NCBI GenBank assembly: GCA_027061865.1
Contig: JAMOVZ010000441.1
Coordinates: forward strand, 1 to 20,219
Length of the DNA stretch: 20,219 nucleotides
DNA from: Desulfobacterales bacterium
GTDB taxonomy: Bacteria > Desulfobacterota > DSM-4660 > Desulfatiglandales > Desulfatiglandaceae
Reading direction: 5' to 3'
In this document: piece after piece, positions 1 through 7,628 of the stretch
Layout: each line of letters opens with the position of its first letter
How positions within the stretch are numbered: position 1 is the first letter of the stretch
Notes under the pieces: generated by a model
The model's input: the letters and a program-made list of their open reading frames with translations, nothing else
Told to the model about the DNA's origin: nothing
The model's database searches: none
Translations under genes and position numbers: made by a program

Positions 1-23
1 GCTATTGCTTTTACATCCAATTG

Positions 24-386
24 CTATTCCGAACTAGTGCCCCTCGGGCCGCTTGTCTCCCCGGGCTCACCAGATGCCTTGGCATCTTCCAGGATCTTGA
101 CACGCTTTTCCAGGTTCTCCACCCGCTCTTGCAGTTCTATAAACTCTTTTTTGGTGCTGATGTCCAGATTATCCACAGCCTTTTTAACTACTTCCACCAC
201 TCTGTTCTGGATCTCTTCCCACTGCTTTTCTCCACTCTGGATCAGCTCCTGGGCCAGTTTGTCAGCCTCTTCCCTGGAGAGCTTTCCCTGATCCACAAAA
301 GCTTTAAGGGCCTTGTCTACTTTTTCTTTAGTTACCACAGCGGCCCCAAGGCTGGCCAAAAGGGTCTTTTTTATCAGTTCAAACAT
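24..386 (-). CDS. phasin-like coiled-coil protein
   Basis: A 120-aa, highly charged, almost wholly helical protein. Residues 1-15 (MFELIKKTLLASLGA) are amphipathic. A helical stretch around 20-85 is rich in Lys, Glu and Val. Residues about 79-101 have leucine/valine heptads typical of a coiled coil (ERVENLEKRVKILED). A Gly/Ser/Glu-rich tail ends the protein. This build matches the phasin / polyhydroxyalkanoate granule-associated family, whose members coat storage granules or act as oligomeric scaffolds. There is no signal peptide or membrane span, so it should be cytoplasmic. A strong AAGGAG Shine-Dalgarno lies about 8 nt before the ATG. It sits 17 nt downstream of the DUF39 gene, so the two are probably one operon. 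No PHA synthase is in the window, so a granule role is not shown; a general scaffold is equally possible. Confidence 0.7.
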   Translation of the reverse strand: MFELIKKTLLASLGAAVVTKEKVDKALKAFVDQGKLSREEADKLAQELIQSGEKQWEEIQNRVVEVVKKAVDNLDISTKKEFIELQERVENLEKRVKILEDAKASGEPGETSGPRGTSSE

Positions 387-403
387 GACGTTTCACTCCT
401 TTC

Positions 404-1582
404 CTATTTTGGTTTGGGCCCGGGAAGGGGTTCTACGGCCTCAGAGAGCAAAAACTCACCACTCTGTATCCACTCCTTTAAGATGTTGGCTATCTCAAGT
501 GCCCTAACATAGGATGACAAAGGCACTGAAGGGATATCCTGGCCGTTAAACCTTATGCTTCCGCTCTTCAGTTCTGCGTAAGACACTTTACCCAAAGGCC
601 TTGCCTGGCCTTTTGGATAGTCAGAGCCATAGTCAATGATTTGGGTAAATATCTCTTCGTCAGAGACCCCCGTAAACCTCGCAATATCAGGATTTAAAAC
701 CGGGATAGGTATGCCTATGCCAACGGCAAGGGAGCAGCCATAGCCCAGCATGCTGACCCCTGCAAGCCATCTTGGGTTCATGGCCTTGAGGTCTCCCATG
801 ACCATCAGGGTCCCAGCAGGCTGGATGGGAACCCCGTTTTTTCCCCTTGGCGCGTGAGGATTGTGTTGCGTTCCAGGGCCTATGACATGACCCTTGCCCC
901 CGCCAAGGAAGATCCTCGTCCCCATCCCAATGGTCAGATAGTAGGGATCATTCAACAAGGGGCTCAGTTGCCCGGAAGTGGCATAGTTTACATTGCCCCC
1001 TTGTGGTTTGAGCACTCCCATATAGGTATAGATGATATTCTGAGAGAGATTTATCGCACAGTTATAGTTCTGATAGGCGTTCCTGGGGTTGAGGAGCATG
1101 GCATAGGGTAATTCCTCCAATTTGACCTTTTTCTTGATTCCTTTGTTCGGATAGCAGTCAGTGCCATATGCCGTTGCCCTTAGCTCCACCCGTTTTCCAG
1201 CCACCAGATCCTCTATTACATGGCCACCTCCGTAGGGGAACTGCCCGGGATGCACCCTGTTTAAAGGGTCATCCTCCCGGGGTTCTGTAGCCCCAATGTA
1301 AATGTCAACCGCACCCAGCCCCGCATAAGCAGGCACTTCGTTGAGCCATACCTTGGCAGCCTTGATGGCTGGTTTTGCATGACCGAAGTTAATAAAGGCG
1401 CCAGAGGAACACATGGGAGAAAAGGTTCCAGTAGTGACCACATCCACTTCCCTTGCCGCCCGCTCAGGCCCTTTTCGCTTCACGATCTCAGTCATCTCAT
1501 CAGCAGTGACCACGACCACTTTGCCTTCCTTGATCTTCCTGTTGATCTCTTGGATTGTCTTATGGGCCTTTTTCCCTGGCAT
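404..1582 (-). CDS. DUF39 / homocysteine biosynthesis protein
   Basis: A 392-aa protein of the DUF39 (HcyBio) family. Methanogen members such as MA1821 take part in moving sulfide-derived sulfur onto aspartate semialdehyde to make homocysteine, working with a NIL-domain ferredoxin (MA1822). Visible conserved patches are TFSPMCSSGAFINFGH (Cys58), ATAYGTDCYPNKG (Cys143) and the Gly-rich IFLGGGKGHVIGPGTQHN. The first two cysteines fall near the spacing of the catalytic pair known in MA1821. Methanogen proteins carry C-terminal CBS domains; this one ends after the catalytic domain, as seen in bacterial homologues. I chose the ATG at 1582 because the GTG at 1594 overlaps the GGGAGG Shine-Dalgarno at 1594-1599. 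No NIL-ferredoxin partner or other sulfur gene is nearby; the gene downstream is phasin-like. Family assignment is firm; the exact reaction here is inferred. Confidence 0.88.
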   Translation of the reverse strand: MPGKKAHKTIQEINRKIKEGKVVVVTADEMTEIVKRKGPERAAREVDVVTTGTFSPMCSSGAFINFGHAKPAIKAAKVWLNEVPAYAGLGAVDIYIGATEPREDDPLNRVHPGQFPYGGGHVIEDLVAGKRVELRATAYGTDCYPNKGIKKKVKLEELPYAMLLNPRNAYQNYNCAINLSQNIIYTYMGVLKPQGGNVNYATSGQLSPLLNDPYYLTIGMGTRIFLGGGKGHVIGPGTQHNPHAPRGKNGVPIQPAGTLMVMGDLKAMNPRWLAGVSMLGYGCSLAVGIGIPIPVLNPDIARFTGVSDEEIFTQIIDYGSDYPKGQARPLGKVSYAELKSGSIRFNGQDIPSVPLSSYVRALEIANILKEWIQSGEFLLSEAVEPLPGPKPK

Positions 1583-1620
1583 GTGTGTTGACACCTCCCA
1601 TGCATCTAAACGGTAGGCAT

Positions 1621-1649
1621 ATCATAAAATCTGCTAAATCCCATTACAA
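1621..1649 (-). promoter_or_regulatory. sigma-70 type promoter for the DUF39 gene
   Basis: On the minus strand a -35 box TTGTAA (1644-1649) is followed by a 17-nt spacer and a -10 box TATGAT (1621-1626). Transcription would start near 1614, giving a leader of about 30 nt to the ATG at 1582. Confidence 0.55.
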
Positions 1650-1684
1650 GGATAAAGTTCAAAACAACCAATCTTACCCCTTCC

Positions 1685-1713
1685 TTGACTTTTAACCCTC
1701 CTTCCATTCTAAT
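1685..1713 (+). promoter_or_regulatory. sigma-70 type promoter for the kdsA operon
   Basis: A -35 box TTGACT (1685-1690), a 17-nt spacer and a -10 box TCTAAT (1708-1713) give a predicted start near 1720, about 46 nt before kdsA. The divergent DUF39 promoter lies 36 bp away, so the two operons share a short control region. Both calls are from consensus alone. Confidence 0.55.
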
Positions 1714-1765
1714 TGAGTCATTATTCGGCAGGAACATAAAAAAAAGGAGACTAGGTGCCTCACCC

Positions 1766-2608
1766 ATGGAGAAGAGATTAAAGATAGGGCCCCATGAACT
1801 TTCGAGAGGCGGGCCCTTTTTCTTGGTTGCAGGCCCCTGCGTAATAGAAGACGAGGATACCACTTTCATGGTAGCCAGGCATCTCAAGGGCATCTGCAGA
1901 CAACTGGATATCCCTCTTATTTTTAAAAGCTCATATGATAAGGCTAACAGGACCTCGCTCAGTTCTTTCAGGGGCCCTGGCATAGAAAAGGGACTAGAAG
2001 TCTTAGAGAAGATCAGGCAGGAGTTGGGCGTCCCCATTCTCTCTGACGTCCACCAGGTTCAGGAGGTGGAAATGGCCTCAAAGGTCTTGGACGTAATCCA
2101 GATTCCTGCCTTTTTATGCAGGCAAACAGACCTGATTGTGGCAGCAGCCTCAACCCAAAAGCCGATCAACTTGAAAAAGGGCCAATTTCTCTCTCCATGG
2201 GAGATGGGCCAGGTGGTCACAAAGGCCACCTCCACCGGGAATCAACAGATTTTGCTTACTGAAAGGGGGAGTTGCTTCGGCTATAATAACCTCGTGGTAG
2301 ACATGCGCTCAATTGAGATTATGGGGGGGCTTGGTTTTCCAGTGGTATTTGATGCGACCCACAGCGTCCAGCTCCCAGGGGGCGGCGGGACGGCCTCAGG
2401 GGGCCAGCGAGAGTTTGTGCCCTGCCTTGCAAGGGCTGCTGTGGCTGCAGGGGCAGACGGCATCTTCATGGAGGTCCACCCGGATCCTGCCAACGCCCTT
2501 TGCGATGGCCCAAATTCAGTCCCGCTTGGCCAGGTAAAGCCTATAATTTCGCTTTTAAAGGAAATTCATGAAGTGGTGCAAAACGCCCCTGCACCCAATC
2601 CTTGGTAG
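1766..2608 (+). CDS. kdsA: KDO-8-phosphate synthase, metal-dependent type
   Basis: Condenses phosphoenolpyruvate with arabinose-5-phosphate to KDO-8-phosphate, the committed step to the KDO sugar of LPS inner core; cytoplasmic TIM-barrel enzyme. The 280-aa length is normal. The substrate loop KSSYDKANRTS is at 54-64. Residues Cys25, His199 (DATHSVQ), Glu236 (MEVHPDP) and Asp247 (CDGPNS) stand at a constant +14 offset from the four metal ligands of the Aquifex enzyme (Cys11, His185, Glu222, Asp233). The Escherichia coli metal-independent type has Asn where Cys25 is, so this should be a metal enzyme. I chose the ATG at 1766 because an AGGTG lies 8 nt before it and the protein then begins like other family members; a 27-residue extension is open upstream but overlaps the promoter. 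First gene of the long operon; kdsC follows after 30 nt. Confidence 0.95.
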   Translation: MEKRLKIGPHELSRGGPFFLVAGPCVIEDEDTTFMVARHLKGICRQLDIPLIFKSSYDKANRTSLSSFRGPGIEKGLEVLEKIRQELGVPILSDVHQVQEVEMASKVLDVIQIPAFLCRQTDLIVAAASTQKPINLKKGQFLSPWEMGQVVTKATSTGNQQILLTERGSCFGYNNLVVDMRSIEIMGGLGFPVVFDATHSVQLPGGGGTASGGQREFVPCLARAAVAAGADGIFMEVHPDPANALCDGPNSVPLGQVKPIISLLKEIHEVVQNAPAPNPW

Positions 2609-2638
2609 GACGGTTACGGCTTACCCTGGCAAGAAGCT

Positions 2639-3169
2639 ATGGAAACGGAAAAGGCAAAAAGGATAAAACTCTTGCTCTTGGACGTGGATGGTGTGCTAAC
2701 GGACGGACGCATCTGGATGGGACCTCAAGGTGAGGCGCTCAAGTGCTTCTGTGTAAAGGACGGATTGGGACTGAAGATGCTTGAAATGGCTGGAATCCGA
2801 GTGGTTCTGGTAACGGGCAGGAGCTCCGAGGCCCTCTTCCGCCGGGCCCAAGAGCTGGGTGTGGAATTGCACCAAGGAGTGGATGACAAGGAATCGCTGT
2901 GCAGATCCATCATGGGCCAAAAGGGCCTGAAGGCGGAAGAGGTGTGCGGAATGGGAGACGATCTTCAAGACTTGGGAATTTTCAGGGCAAGCGGCTTGAA
3001 AGTGGCAGTCTCTGACGCAGTGGAAGAGCTGAAAGACCTTGCCGATATTGTGACAAAGAGGAAGGGAGGCATGGGCGCAGTGAGGGAGCTGTGTGAAATC
3101 ATCCTCAAATCCCAAGGCAAATGGCAAGAAATAGTGGACAAGATTGCAGGCAAAACACCTTTACACTGA
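2639..3169 (+). CDS. kdsC: KDO-8-phosphate phosphatase (HAD family)
   Basis: Removes phosphate from KDO-8-phosphate to release KDO, directly after KdsA in the pathway. At 176 aa it is a bare HAD core without a cap domain, the tetrameric C0 type typical of KdsC. HAD motif I is DVDGVLTDG with nucleophile Asp15 and acid/base Asp17; motif II is VTGR (58-61); the acidic motif IV is GMGDDLQD (Asp107, Asp108). The Shine-Dalgarno is weak (AAGAAG just before the ATG). The protein is too short to include a fused KdsB or KdsD activity. Neither kdsB (CMP-KDO synthetase) nor kdsD is in the window; in some relatives kdsB lies just upstream of kdsA, but not here. Confidence 0.94.
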   Translation: METEKAKRIKLLLLDVDGVLTDGRIWMGPQGEALKCFCVKDGLGLKMLEMAGIRVVLVTGRSSEALFRRAQELGVELHQGVDDKESLCRSIMGQKGLKAEEVCGMGDDLQDLGIFRASGLKVAVSDAVEELKDLADIVTKRKGGMGAVRELCEIILKSQGKWQEIVDKIAGKTPLH

Positions 3170-3189
3170 GAACCTTCCATTGGTATAAT
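3160..3189 (+). promoter_or_regulatory. internal promoter in front of lptC
   Basis: TTTACA (3160-3165), an 18-nt spacer and a perfect TATAAT (3184-3189). It overlaps the last codons of kdsC. The predicted start, about 3196, is only some 5 nt before the lptC ATG, and no Shine-Dalgarno is visible there. Confidence 0.5.
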
Positions 3190-3200
3190 TTAGCGAAATC

Positions 3201-3782
3201 ATGAAAAATTTTCTCAAAAAATACTGGCCTGTTCTCTGTTTGTTTGCCTTGGTGGCCGTGGCTGGGCTTTATGCTGCCAGCCGAGAGGTGACAAGACCTG
3301 TGGCGGAAAGCACCGCCGCCCCTGTGTTGAAAGATGGAGTAAGGCTCGAAGAGGTCTCTTTGCTCAAGGGCCCCTCTGGTGACGATCTGAGCTGGTCCAT
3401 TAAGGCCGATCAAGTGCTCCTGCAGGATGAAAACAGGATCGTGGTGTTCAAGGGATTTCATTTAAAGGTAGAGCAGCAAAACGGTCAGTTCCTCACCTTA
3501 ACCGGCCAGGAAGGGAGGTACTCAAGGGCCAAAAAGGAACTCTTTTTGAAAGGGGACCTGATTGGCCGGTCAGGGGACGGCTATACTGTAAGGACCCAAT
3601 CCGCCGTTTTCAATGAGAAGGAAGGCTGGCTCAAAGGGGAAGACAGGGTGGAGGTGATGGGGCCGTTTTTCCATATTACGGGGCTGGGATTTTTTGCAGA
3701 CATCAAGAGACGGCTGGTAAGGATAGGCCCTGAGGTAACCGCCATTGTGAAAGGGATAAGGGATGAGGGGCTGCTTCAATAA
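3201..3782 (+). CDS. lptC: LPS export ABC transporter periplasmic protein LptC
   Basis: Bitopic inner-membrane protein that receives LPS from the LptB2FG transporter and hands it to LptA. The 193-aa protein has one N-terminal transmembrane anchor (about residues 8-26, rich in Leu, Val and Ala) followed by a periplasmic beta-jellyroll (OstA/LptC-like) with the alternating hydrophobic pattern of that fold and the late segment YTVRTQSAVFNEKEGWLKGE, common in this family. Position between kdsC and lptA is the standard one. No Shine-Dalgarno is seen in the 31 nt after kdsC, and a TATAAT lies just upstream, so translation may start on a very short leader. Its 3' end overlaps lptA by 20 nt, which suggests coupled translation. 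Sequence is weakly conserved in this family, so the call rests on both fold pattern and context. Confidence 0.88.
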   Translation: MKNFLKKYWPVLCLFALVAVAGLYAASREVTRPVAESTAAPVLKDGVRLEEVSLLKGPSGDDLSWSIKADQVLLQDENRIVVFKGFHLKVEQQNGQFLTLTGQEGRYSRAKKELFLKGDLIGRSGDGYTVRTQSAVFNEKEGWLKGEDRVEVMGPFFHITGLGFFADIKRRLVRIGPEVTAIVKGIRDEGLLQ

Positions 3783-4317
3783 TCCGAAAGGCTTGCTGCT
3801 CTCAGGCATCCTTCTTTTTGCCACAGTGCTGGTGAGCTTTGCTTTTTCAGTGACTTTGGCAGAACAAACTGCCAAGGACAAAACAGAGCCCATTGTTGTA
3901 AGGGCCAAGAGGCTTGAATTGGATGAGGCCCATAACAAGATCACCTTTAAGGGCGGTGTAAATGCAGAGAGCAAGGATTTTACTATCAACTGCCAGGAGA
4001 TGGCGATTTATTATGTCTCTGAGCAAGGCGCCGGAAAACGGACGGGCCTTGGGACGAAAATAGACAAGATAGTGGCCAGAGGCGATGTGCGTATCAAGAG
4101 GCAGGAGGGGGGGGTAGCCACCTCTCAAGAGGCGGTCTATTTTTGGGCAGAAGAAAAACTCGTCTTGACCGGCAACCCAAAGGTGACCCAAGGCAACGAC
4201 TTTGTTAAGGGCCACAAGATCATACTCTATTTGAAGGAGAATCGAAGCGTGGTAGAAAGCTCAGGAGATGAAACCGTCAAGGCAGTGATCTTTCCAAAGG
4301 AGGGTAAGAAACCTTAA
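3763..4317 (+). CDS. lptA: LPS export periplasmic bridge protein LptA
   Basis: Periplasmic OstA-fold protein that polymerises between LptC and LptD to form the LPS bridge. The 184-aa protein has a cleavable signal: a short basic start, a hydrophobic core (about residues 11-28) and a likely cleavage after SVTLA near residue 33. The mature part begins with the family's opening PIVVRAKRLELDEAHNKITF, where a strand pattern of membrane-asymmetry proteins is clear, followed by FKGGVNAESKDFTINCQEM. A good AAGGGA Shine-Dalgarno lies inside the end of lptC. It lies 5 nt before lptB. LptD, LptF and LptG are not in the window and must be encoded elsewhere. Confidence 0.92.
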   Translation: MRGCFNNPKGLLLSGILLFATVLVSFAFSVTLAEQTAKDKTEPIVVRAKRLELDEAHNKITFKGGVNAESKDFTINCQEMAIYYVSEQGAGKRTGLGTKIDKIVARGDVRIKRQEGGVATSQEAVYFWAEEKLVLTGNPKVTQGNDFVKGHKIILYLKENRSVVESSGDETVKAVIFPKEGKKP

Positions 4318-4322
4318 GGGCC

Positions 4323-5048
4323 GTGGCTGATACTCTCCATGCACAAGGCTTGCTAAAGGCTTATAACGGCCGCAAGGTGGTTGATCAGGTTTCCATAGAG
4401 GTGGGCAGAAGGGAGGTGGTAGGGCTTTTGGGGCCCAACGGCGCCGGCAAAACCACCACCTTTTACATGATGGTGGGACTTGTTCGACCCGACGGAGGGG
4501 AGGTATTTCTCAACAAAGAGAGAATCACCCCCTATCCCATGTTTGCCAGGGCCAGAAAGGGGATAAGTTACCTTGCCCAGGAGCCCTCAGTTTTTCGCAA
4601 ATTGAGCGTTTGGGACAACCTGGAGGCCATATTGGAGGCCAGGGGAGTGACAAAGGACATTAGAAAAGACAGGATAAAGGGCCTTCTCAGGGAGTTAAAA
4701 ATCGATCACCTCTCCTCCCAAAGGGCTGATTCGCTCTCCGGGGGGGAGAGGCGCAGGCTTGAAATTACAAGGGCCCTTGCCATAGAGCCAAAATTTATCT
4801 TGCTTGATGAGCCGTTTGCAGGTATTGACCCCTTGGCCGTGGCTGACCTTCAAGAAATCATTAAGCAGTTGAAAGAACGAGGATTGGGGATTATTATTTC
4901 AGATCATAATGTAAGAGAGACATTGAATGTGTGCGACAGGGCCTACATTATCCATCAGGGGAAGATCCTGGAATCAGGCCCCCCTGAGAAAATCGTAAAC
5001 AGCCAGGTGGCCCGTTGTGTATATCTTGGAGAAGACTTTTGCTGGTAG
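4323..5048 (+). CDS. lptB: LPS export ABC transporter ATP-binding protein LptB
   Basis: Cytoplasmic ATPase that powers LPS extraction from the inner membrane as the LptB2FG complex. The 241 aa match the Escherichia coli length. Walker A GPNGAGKT is at 37-44, the Q-loop Gln at 86, the signature LSGGERRR from 138, Walker B FILLDEP from 158 with catalytic Glu163, and the switch His195 (SDHNVRET). The LptB-typical segment GKTTTFYMMVGLV and the FARARKGISYLAQEPSVFRKL stretch, where LptF/G coupling helices dock, are both present in part or whole. The start is a GTG with only a close AAGGG before it; no better in-frame start exists, and the 5-nt gap from lptA suggests coupled translation. Confidence 0.96.
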   Translation: MADTLHAQGLLKAYNGRKVVDQVSIEVGRREVVGLLGPNGAGKTTTFYMMVGLVRPDGGEVFLNKERITPYPMFARARKGISYLAQEPSVFRKLSVWDNLEAILEARGVTKDIRKDRIKGLLRELKIDHLSSQRADSLSGGERRRLEITRALAIEPKFILLDEPFAGIDPLAVADLQEIIKQLKERGLGIIISDHNVRETLNVCDRAYIIHQGKILESGPPEKIVNSQVARCVYLGEDFCW

Positions 5049-5093
5049 TAAGGGCCTTAATGTCTTCAATGAGGGGAAGGCAGGATCAATAGC

Positions 5094-6533
5094 ATGGCAT
5101 TGGAACTCAAACAATCCCTTAGCTTGAGCCAACAGCTCATAATGACCCCCCAGCTCCAGCAGGCCATTAAGCTGCTACAGCTGAGCAGGCTCGAGCTATT
5201 GGAGACCATCCACCAGGAGCTTGAAACCAATCCAGTTTTGGAAGACCAGGCCCTGGGCGAGATGGAACAAGAGGCCCTGGAGCCTGAGGAAAAGGAAGAT
5301 GAAGAGCTGGCCCCGGTGGATATTCCGGATGTCACAGTAGAGACTCCACCGCAAGATCAAGTTGATTGGGAAAGTTATCTGTCAGAGTACAACACCAGTT
5401 GGGCTGAAACCCAGTATGAGGAGAGGGAACTTCCCCAGTTTGAAAATATTGTATCGTCCAAGACCAACCTTTATTCCCATCTCACCTGGCAATTAAATAT
5501 GAGCCACCTGGAGGACCGCCAAAGGGAGCTTGGCATCCATATCATCGGCAATATCAATGAGGACGGCTACCTTGAGGTTTCAGTAGAGGAGTTGGCCAAA
5601 AGCAGCGGGTACTCTGTGGAGGAGGTGGAAGAGGTTCTCAGGCTTATCCAGGAATTTGACCCAGTGGGAGTGGGGGCCAGAGACACCCGAGAGTGCCTCC
5701 TAATCCAGATAAAGTTTCAAAACCTAGAGGGCACACTGGTTGAAAAGATAGTGAAGAATCACATCCAGGACCTGGAACACAAACGCTACGACAAGATTGC
5801 AAAGGCCCTCAATGTGAACATGGAGGAAATCCAGAGGGCGGTTTCCGTAATTCAAGCACTGGAACCTAAACCTGGCAGGAGCTACTCGGCCGATGAGACC
5901 ATTTACATAAGCCCTGACATCTATGTTTTCAAGGTGGGCGACGATTATGAAATCATGTTAAACGAAGACGGACTGCCCAAACTAAGGATAAATCCTTATT
6001 ACAAGGATGTGCTAACTCGCCAGAAGGCCGTGCCCGAAAGCGTCAGGGTCTACATTCAGGAAAAACTCAAGTCAGCAGCATGGCTAATCAGAAGCATTCA
6101 TCAGCGCCAGAGGACCATTTACAAGGTCACGGAAAGCATTGTGAAGTTTCAGCGGGAGTTCCTGGACAAGGGCATCACCCATCTCAAGCCACTAGTCCTG
6201 AGGGATGTGGCAGAAGACATACAGATGCACGAATCAACCATCAGCCGGGTGACCACCAATAAGTATGTCTATACTCCCCAAGGCCTCTTTGAGTTGAAAT
6301 TCTTTTTCAATAGCGCCATCAGCAGCATGGATGGGGGAACCGTTGCATCTGAGAGTGTCAAGGAGCATATCAGAAACATCATAAAGATGGAAAACAAGGC
6401 CAAGCCATACAGTGACCAGGAAATAGCGGAAATTCTTAAGAAAATGAACATCAATGTGGCCCGCAGAACAGTGGCCAAGTACCGCGAAACTATGGGAATT
6501 TTACCCTCCAGGAAGAGGAAACAGCTCTTTTAG
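5094..6533 (+). CDS. rpoN: RNA polymerase sigma-54 factor
   Basis: Alternative sigma factor that binds -24/-12 promoters and needs an AAA+ activator for open-complex formation. The 479-aa protein has a Gln/Leu-rich region I (residues 1-50, with SLSQQLIMTPQLQQAIKLLQ), an acidic region II (about 51-110), the core-binding region, a helix-turn-helix near 365-390 (LRDVAEDIQMHESTISRVTT) and the diagnostic RpoN box ARRTVAKYRE at 456-465. It is intact. The ATG at 5094 is preceded by an AGGA at normal distance. The order lptB-rpoN-hpf-ptsN is the classical one in proteobacteria. One sigma-54 activator is encoded later in the window (15476-16978), but I saw no convincing -24/-12 promoter near any gene here. 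Confidence 0.97.
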   Translation: MALELKQSLSLSQQLIMTPQLQQAIKLLQLSRLELLETIHQELETNPVLEDQALGEMEQEALEPEEKEDEELAPVDIPDVTVETPPQDQVDWESYLSEYNTSWAETQYEERELPQFENIVSSKTNLYSHLTWQLNMSHLEDRQRELGIHIIGNINEDGYLEVSVEELAKSSGYSVEEVEEVLRLIQEFDPVGVGARDTRECLLIQIKFQNLEGTLVEKIVKNHIQDLEHKRYDKIAKALNVNMEEIQRAVSVIQALEPKPGRSYSADETIYISPDIYVFKVGDDYEIMLNEDGLPKLRINPYYKDVLTRQKAVPESVRVYIQEKLKSAAWLIRSIHQRQRTIYKVTESIVKFQREFLDKGITHLKPLVLRDVAEDIQMHESTISRVTTNKYVYTPQGLFELKFFFNSAISSMDGGTVASESVKEHIRNIIKMENKAKPYSDQEIAEILKKMNINVARRTVAKYRETMGILPSRKRKQLF

Positions 6534-6538
6534 CCATA

Positions 6539-6560
6539 TGGCCCAGGGGCTTTCGGGCCA
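6539..6560 (+). other. short hairpin between rpoN and hpf
   Basis: Arms TGGCCC (6539-6544) and GGGCCA (6555-6560) with a 10-nt loop. There is no T-run after it, so it is not a standard terminator; it could affect mRNA processing or be chance. Confidence 0.25.
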
Positions 6561-6585
6561 AATTATCATCCAGGAGGAAAGATGA

Positions 6586-7098
6586 ATGGACATACAGGTT
6601 ACTTTCAGACACACTGAGCCCATGGAGAGCTTGAGGTCTTATGCGAAAGAAAAGATCTCAAAGGTGAAAAAATACCTGGACACACCTGCCGAGGCCCATA
6701 TTGTGCTCACTGTGGAGAAATTTAGACACCAGGCCGATGTCACCCTGAGCGTGGATGGAACAGTGATCAAGGCGGTGGAAGAGACAGAGGATATGTATTC
6801 TGCCATTGACCAGGTCATGGACAAGATCGAAAAACAGCTCAAAAGGCATTTGTCCAAATTGAGGGAAAGACGCCCTGAGGGTGAAAAGGAAGAGCCGGTC
6901 ACTGAAGAGGAGCTGGAAGAGCCCGTAATCGAGGTTGAAAGACTTGTGGCAAAACCAATGGACCCCGAAGAGGCCGCCATGCAGCTGAATCTTACGAACC
7001 AGGACTTTCTGGTTTTCAGGAACGCCAAGAGCCAAGAGATAAATGTGCTCTACCGAAAAAAGGACGGCAACTTGGGTCTCATAGAGCCAGCAGGATAA
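6586..7098 (+). CDS. hpf: long-form ribosome hibernation promoting factor
   Basis: Binds the 30S decoding region and dimerises ribosomes to 100S particles when growth slows. The 170-aa protein has the N-terminal S30AE/HPF domain (about 1-100; beta-alpha-beta-beta-beta-alpha, with HIVLTVEKFRHQADVTL and MYSAIDQVMDKIEKQLKRH), an acidic Glu-rich linker (about 102-118) and the C-terminal dimerisation domain (about 120-168; DFLVFRNAKSQEINVLYRKK). This makes it the long form rather than the short gammaproteobacterial HPF. A perfect AGGAGG lies 8 nt before the ATG at 6586; the ATG four bases earlier is out of frame. It sits between rpoN and ptsN, as usual. Confidence 0.95.
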   Translation: MDIQVTFRHTEPMESLRSYAKEKISKVKKYLDTPAEAHIVLTVEKFRHQADVTLSVDGTVIKAVEETEDMYSAIDQVMDKIEKQLKRHLSKLRERRPEGEKEEPVTEEELEEPVIEVERLVAKPMDPEEAAMQLNLTNQDFLVFRNAKSQEINVLYRKKDGNLGLIEPAG

Positions 7099-7127
7099 TA
7101 ACTGGCAGGACGGACAATTTTCCGCTA

Positions 7128-7592
7128 ATGATGAAACTTTCTGAAATAATAGGCCCCGAATGTATTATCCCCCAGCTTAAGGCAACGGACAAGAAGGGGG
7201 TATTGGAAGAGCTTTCCGAGGTCATAATCCAGCAGGATACATCTATCAGCAAACAGATCTTGGTAAAGGTCCTGATGGAGAGGGAAAAACTCGGCAGCAC
7301 TGGGATCGGCGATGGAGTTGCCATCCCCCACGGAAAACTACACGGCATCAGAAGGCCGTTACTGTCCTTTGGAAGGAGTCTTGGGGGGCTCGACTTTGAG
7401 TCCATGGACGGCCAACCTGCCCACCTGTTTTTCTTGCTGGTTGCCCCTGAAAACTCCGCTGGTGTGCACCTAAAGGTATTGGCCAAGATTGCAAGGCTTC
7501 TTAAGAACGCCTCTTTCCGAAAGGAGCTTATGGAGGCAGAAGGCAGGGACGAGATTTATGAAACCATAGTCCAGGGCGACCAAGAACCGTAG
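7128..7592 (+). CDS. ptsN: PTS IIA-like nitrogen regulatory protein PtsN
   Basis: Cytoplasmic EIIA(Ntr) protein that is phosphorylated on a histidine by the nitrogen PTS and regulates potassium transport and sigma-54 related functions in proteobacteria. The 154-aa fructose-type EIIA domain is complete. The phosphorylation site is His68 in GDGVAIPHGKLHG, and the typical EREKLGSTGIG segment precedes it. Two ATG codons stand in tandem at 7128 and 7131 and either could start the protein; the Shine-Dalgarno is poor. In many relatives rapZ follows, but here a mannose-type IIA gene comes next. The cognate EI(Ntr) and NPr genes are not in the window. Confidence 0.93.
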   Translation: MMKLSEIIGPECIIPQLKATDKKGVLEELSEVIIQQDTSISKQILVKVLMEREKLGSTGIGDGVAIPHGKLHGIRRPLLSFGRSLGGLDFESMDGQPAHLFFLLVAPENSAGVHLKVLAKIARLLKNASFRKELMEAEGRDEIYETIVQGDQEP

Positions 7593-7628
7593 ATACTGGT
7601 TGTGCCCCCTTGGTATAAAGGTGAAGCC

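Noticed and set aside
21..512. 163-aa frame antisense to the phasin-like gene and the end of the DUF39 gene
   Set aside because: It runs across two well-supported minus-strand genes and their ribosome site.
1606..2037. 143-aa minus-strand frame across the kdsA control region
   Set aside because: It overlaps kdsA and both promoters, and its sequence has no recognisable family character.
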